Source of the DNA: CAMYLR01 sp041577935 | GTDB lineage: Bacteria > Gemmatimonadota > Gemmatimonadetes > JACCXV01 > JAHWKZ01 | Length of the DNA: 6,781 bases | Reading direction: 5' to 3' | Assembly (NCBI GenBank): GCA_041577935.1 | Contig: JBFGIA010000109.1 | Location: 1 to 6,781, forward strand | In this document: positions 5,883 through 6,781 of the stretch, in pieces | Layout: every line of letters begins with the position of its first letter | How positions within the stretch are numbered: the stretch's first letter is position 1 | Notes under the pieces: generated by a model | What the model saw: the letters and a program-made list of their open reading frames with translations, nothing else | Told to the model about the DNA's origin: nothing | The model's database searches: none | Made by a program: the position numbers and the translations under genes

Positions 5883-6406
5883 GTTCCGAGCCGAGCGATC
5901 AGAGCGTATTCACGACCAGTATGAACAAGATGGTGAGTTGGGCTCGGTCGGGTTCGCTGTGGCCGCTGCCGTTCGGCACGGCGTGCTGCGCGATCGAGTT
6001 CATGTCGGTGGTTTCTTCACACTATGACCTGGCTCGGTTCGGGGCCGAGGTGGTGCGCTTTAGTCCCCGCCAATCGGATTTGATGCTCGTAGCTGGCACA
6101 GTGACCGACAAGCAGGTTCCGGTACTCAAGCTGATCTACGAGCAAATGTGCGAACCGAAGTGGGTCATCTCGATGGGAGTGTGCGCTTCGTCGGGGGGTT
6201 TCTATCGCGCCTATCATGTGGTTCAGGGGATCGACGAAGTCGTTCCCGTGGACGTCTATGTGCCAGGGTGTCCGCCCACACCTGAGGGGTTGATCTACGC
6301 GATCATCAAGCTCCAAGAGAAAATCCAACGCGGTGAGCCATCCCGACACCAAGAGATCCAACGCGCGTCCGAAACCGACGCCGTGCTGGAAGCAGCCGGA
6401 GCGTAA
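5873..6406 (+). CDS. nuoB: NADH-quinone oxidoreductase subunit B
   Basis: This 177-residue peripheral subunit of complex I carries the terminal [4Fe-4S] cluster N2, which passes electrons to quinone. The four ligands are present: Cys38 and Cys39 in TACCAIEFM, Cys104 in MGVCASSGG and Cys133 in VPGCPPTPE. Their spacing of 65 and 29 residues equals that of E. coli Cys64, Cys129 and Cys158. The GTG start at 5873 gives MGLSSEP, the usual N-terminus of NuoB, and is preceded by a good ribosome-binding run. It overlaps the last codons of nuoA and is followed after one base by nuoC, so the three are translated as one operon. The family-typical FNNY segment after the third Cys region reads FYRAY here, a lineage variant rather than a defect. 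Confidence 0.96.
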   Translation: MGLSSEPSDQSVFTTSMNKMVSWARSGSLWPLPFGTACCAIEFMSVVSSHYDLARFGAEVVRFSPRQSDLMLVAGTVTDKQVPVLKLIYEQMCEPKWVISMGVCASSGGFYRAYHVVQGIDEVVPVDVYVPGCPPTPEGLIYAIIKLQEKIQRGEPSRHQEIQRASETDAVLEAAGA

Positions 6407-6407
6407 G

Positions 6408-6781
6408 GTGGCTCAGGCGATAGCCGACCGGCTACTGGACGAATTCGGTGCGGCTGTGCAACAGATGAGCGACGACCACGGGGACCTCACCGTTTGGATC
6501 GACCGTGATCGTGTCCACGATGTGCTCGCGTTCTGCAAGCACGACGAACAGTTGGCGTTCAACTTCTGCATGGACGTGACCGCGGTTGATTACAAAGAGC
6601 TGGGAGGCGACCCGCGGTTCGCCGTCGTCTATCACCTTTACGCGCTGGCGACTGGAAAACGGCTACGCGTCAAGGCAGGTGTGCCAGAGGATGACCCGGT
6701 TGTCGACACCGCCGTTGATGTGTGGAAGTCGACTGATTGGTTTGAGCGAGAGGTGTACGACATGTTCGGCATCCGCTTCGA
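6408..6781 (+). CDS. nuoC: NADH-quinone oxidoreductase subunit C (30 kDa subunit), 3'-truncated by window edge
   Basis: An open frame starts at GTG 6408, one base after the nuoB stop, with GGAG at 6398-6401 six bases upstream, and continues off the right edge; about 124 codons are visible. The landmarks are those of the 30-kDa subunit: FNFCMDVTAVDY (a region contacting the other hydrophilic subunits), RFAVVYHLYAL, a LRVKAGVPEDDP strand, then DWFEREVYDMFGIRF, the family signature. It forms part of the hydrophilic connecting module near NuoB and NuoD. Whether it is fused to nuoD, as in some bacteria, cannot be seen. Confidence 0.94.
   Translation, partial: MAQAIADRLLDEFGAAVQQMSDDHGDLTVWIDRDRVHDVLAFCKHDEQLAFNFCMDVTAVDYKELGGDPRFAVVYHLYALATGKRLRVKAGVPEDDPVVDTAVDVWKSTDWFEREVYDMFGIRF

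Overview
The window is GC-rich bacterial chromosomal DNA, densely coded on both strands, and it carries eight protein genes. Two of these encode lipoproteins with clear lipoboxes and one encodes a signal-peptide protein, so the host is most likely a diderm. The start of a nuo (complex I) operon indicates respiratory metabolism. The NuoB sequence (ACCAIEFM and VCASSGGFY motifs) is not the common alpha/beta/gammaproteobacterial type. Acidobacteriota, Gemmatimonadota, Myxococcota-like or deep proteobacterial lineages are all possible, and I cannot place it further. There is no sign of rRNA, tRNA, CRISPR, insertion sequence or phage genes.

Region 1 (2-3699, + strand) is a two-gene unit. A TPR-CHAT protein, cut by the left edge, carries a caspase-like His/Cys pair. 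It overlaps by 4 nt (GTGA) a secreted, lipid-anchored S8 subtilisin-family serine protease. The two are translationally coupled, which pairs a presumed cytosolic caspase-fold protein with an extracytoplasmic protease. This is the most interesting part of the window. A short lipoprotein with a DUF5666-like domain (3730-4104, - strand) ends 30 nt from the protease in convergent orientation.

Region 2 (4223-5458, - strand) is a second two-gene unit. An exported NTF2/SnoaL-fold protein is followed with no gap (TAGATG) by an FMN flavoenzyme closely resembling iodotyrosine deiodinase. The flavoenzyme keeps the Glu/Tyr/Lys lid residues that bind halotyrosines in that family.

Region 3 (5523-6781, + strand) is the beginning of the NADH:quinone oxidoreductase operon, nuoA-nuoB-nuoC, with tight spacing. 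nuoC runs off the right edge. The 64-nt divergent spacer between regions 2 and 3 is rich in symmetry. It holds a perfect 7-bp hairpin and a perfect TGTGA-N6-TCACA palindrome of the CRP type. It also holds a candidate -10 element so close to the nuoA ATG that a leaderless nuoA transcript is plausible.
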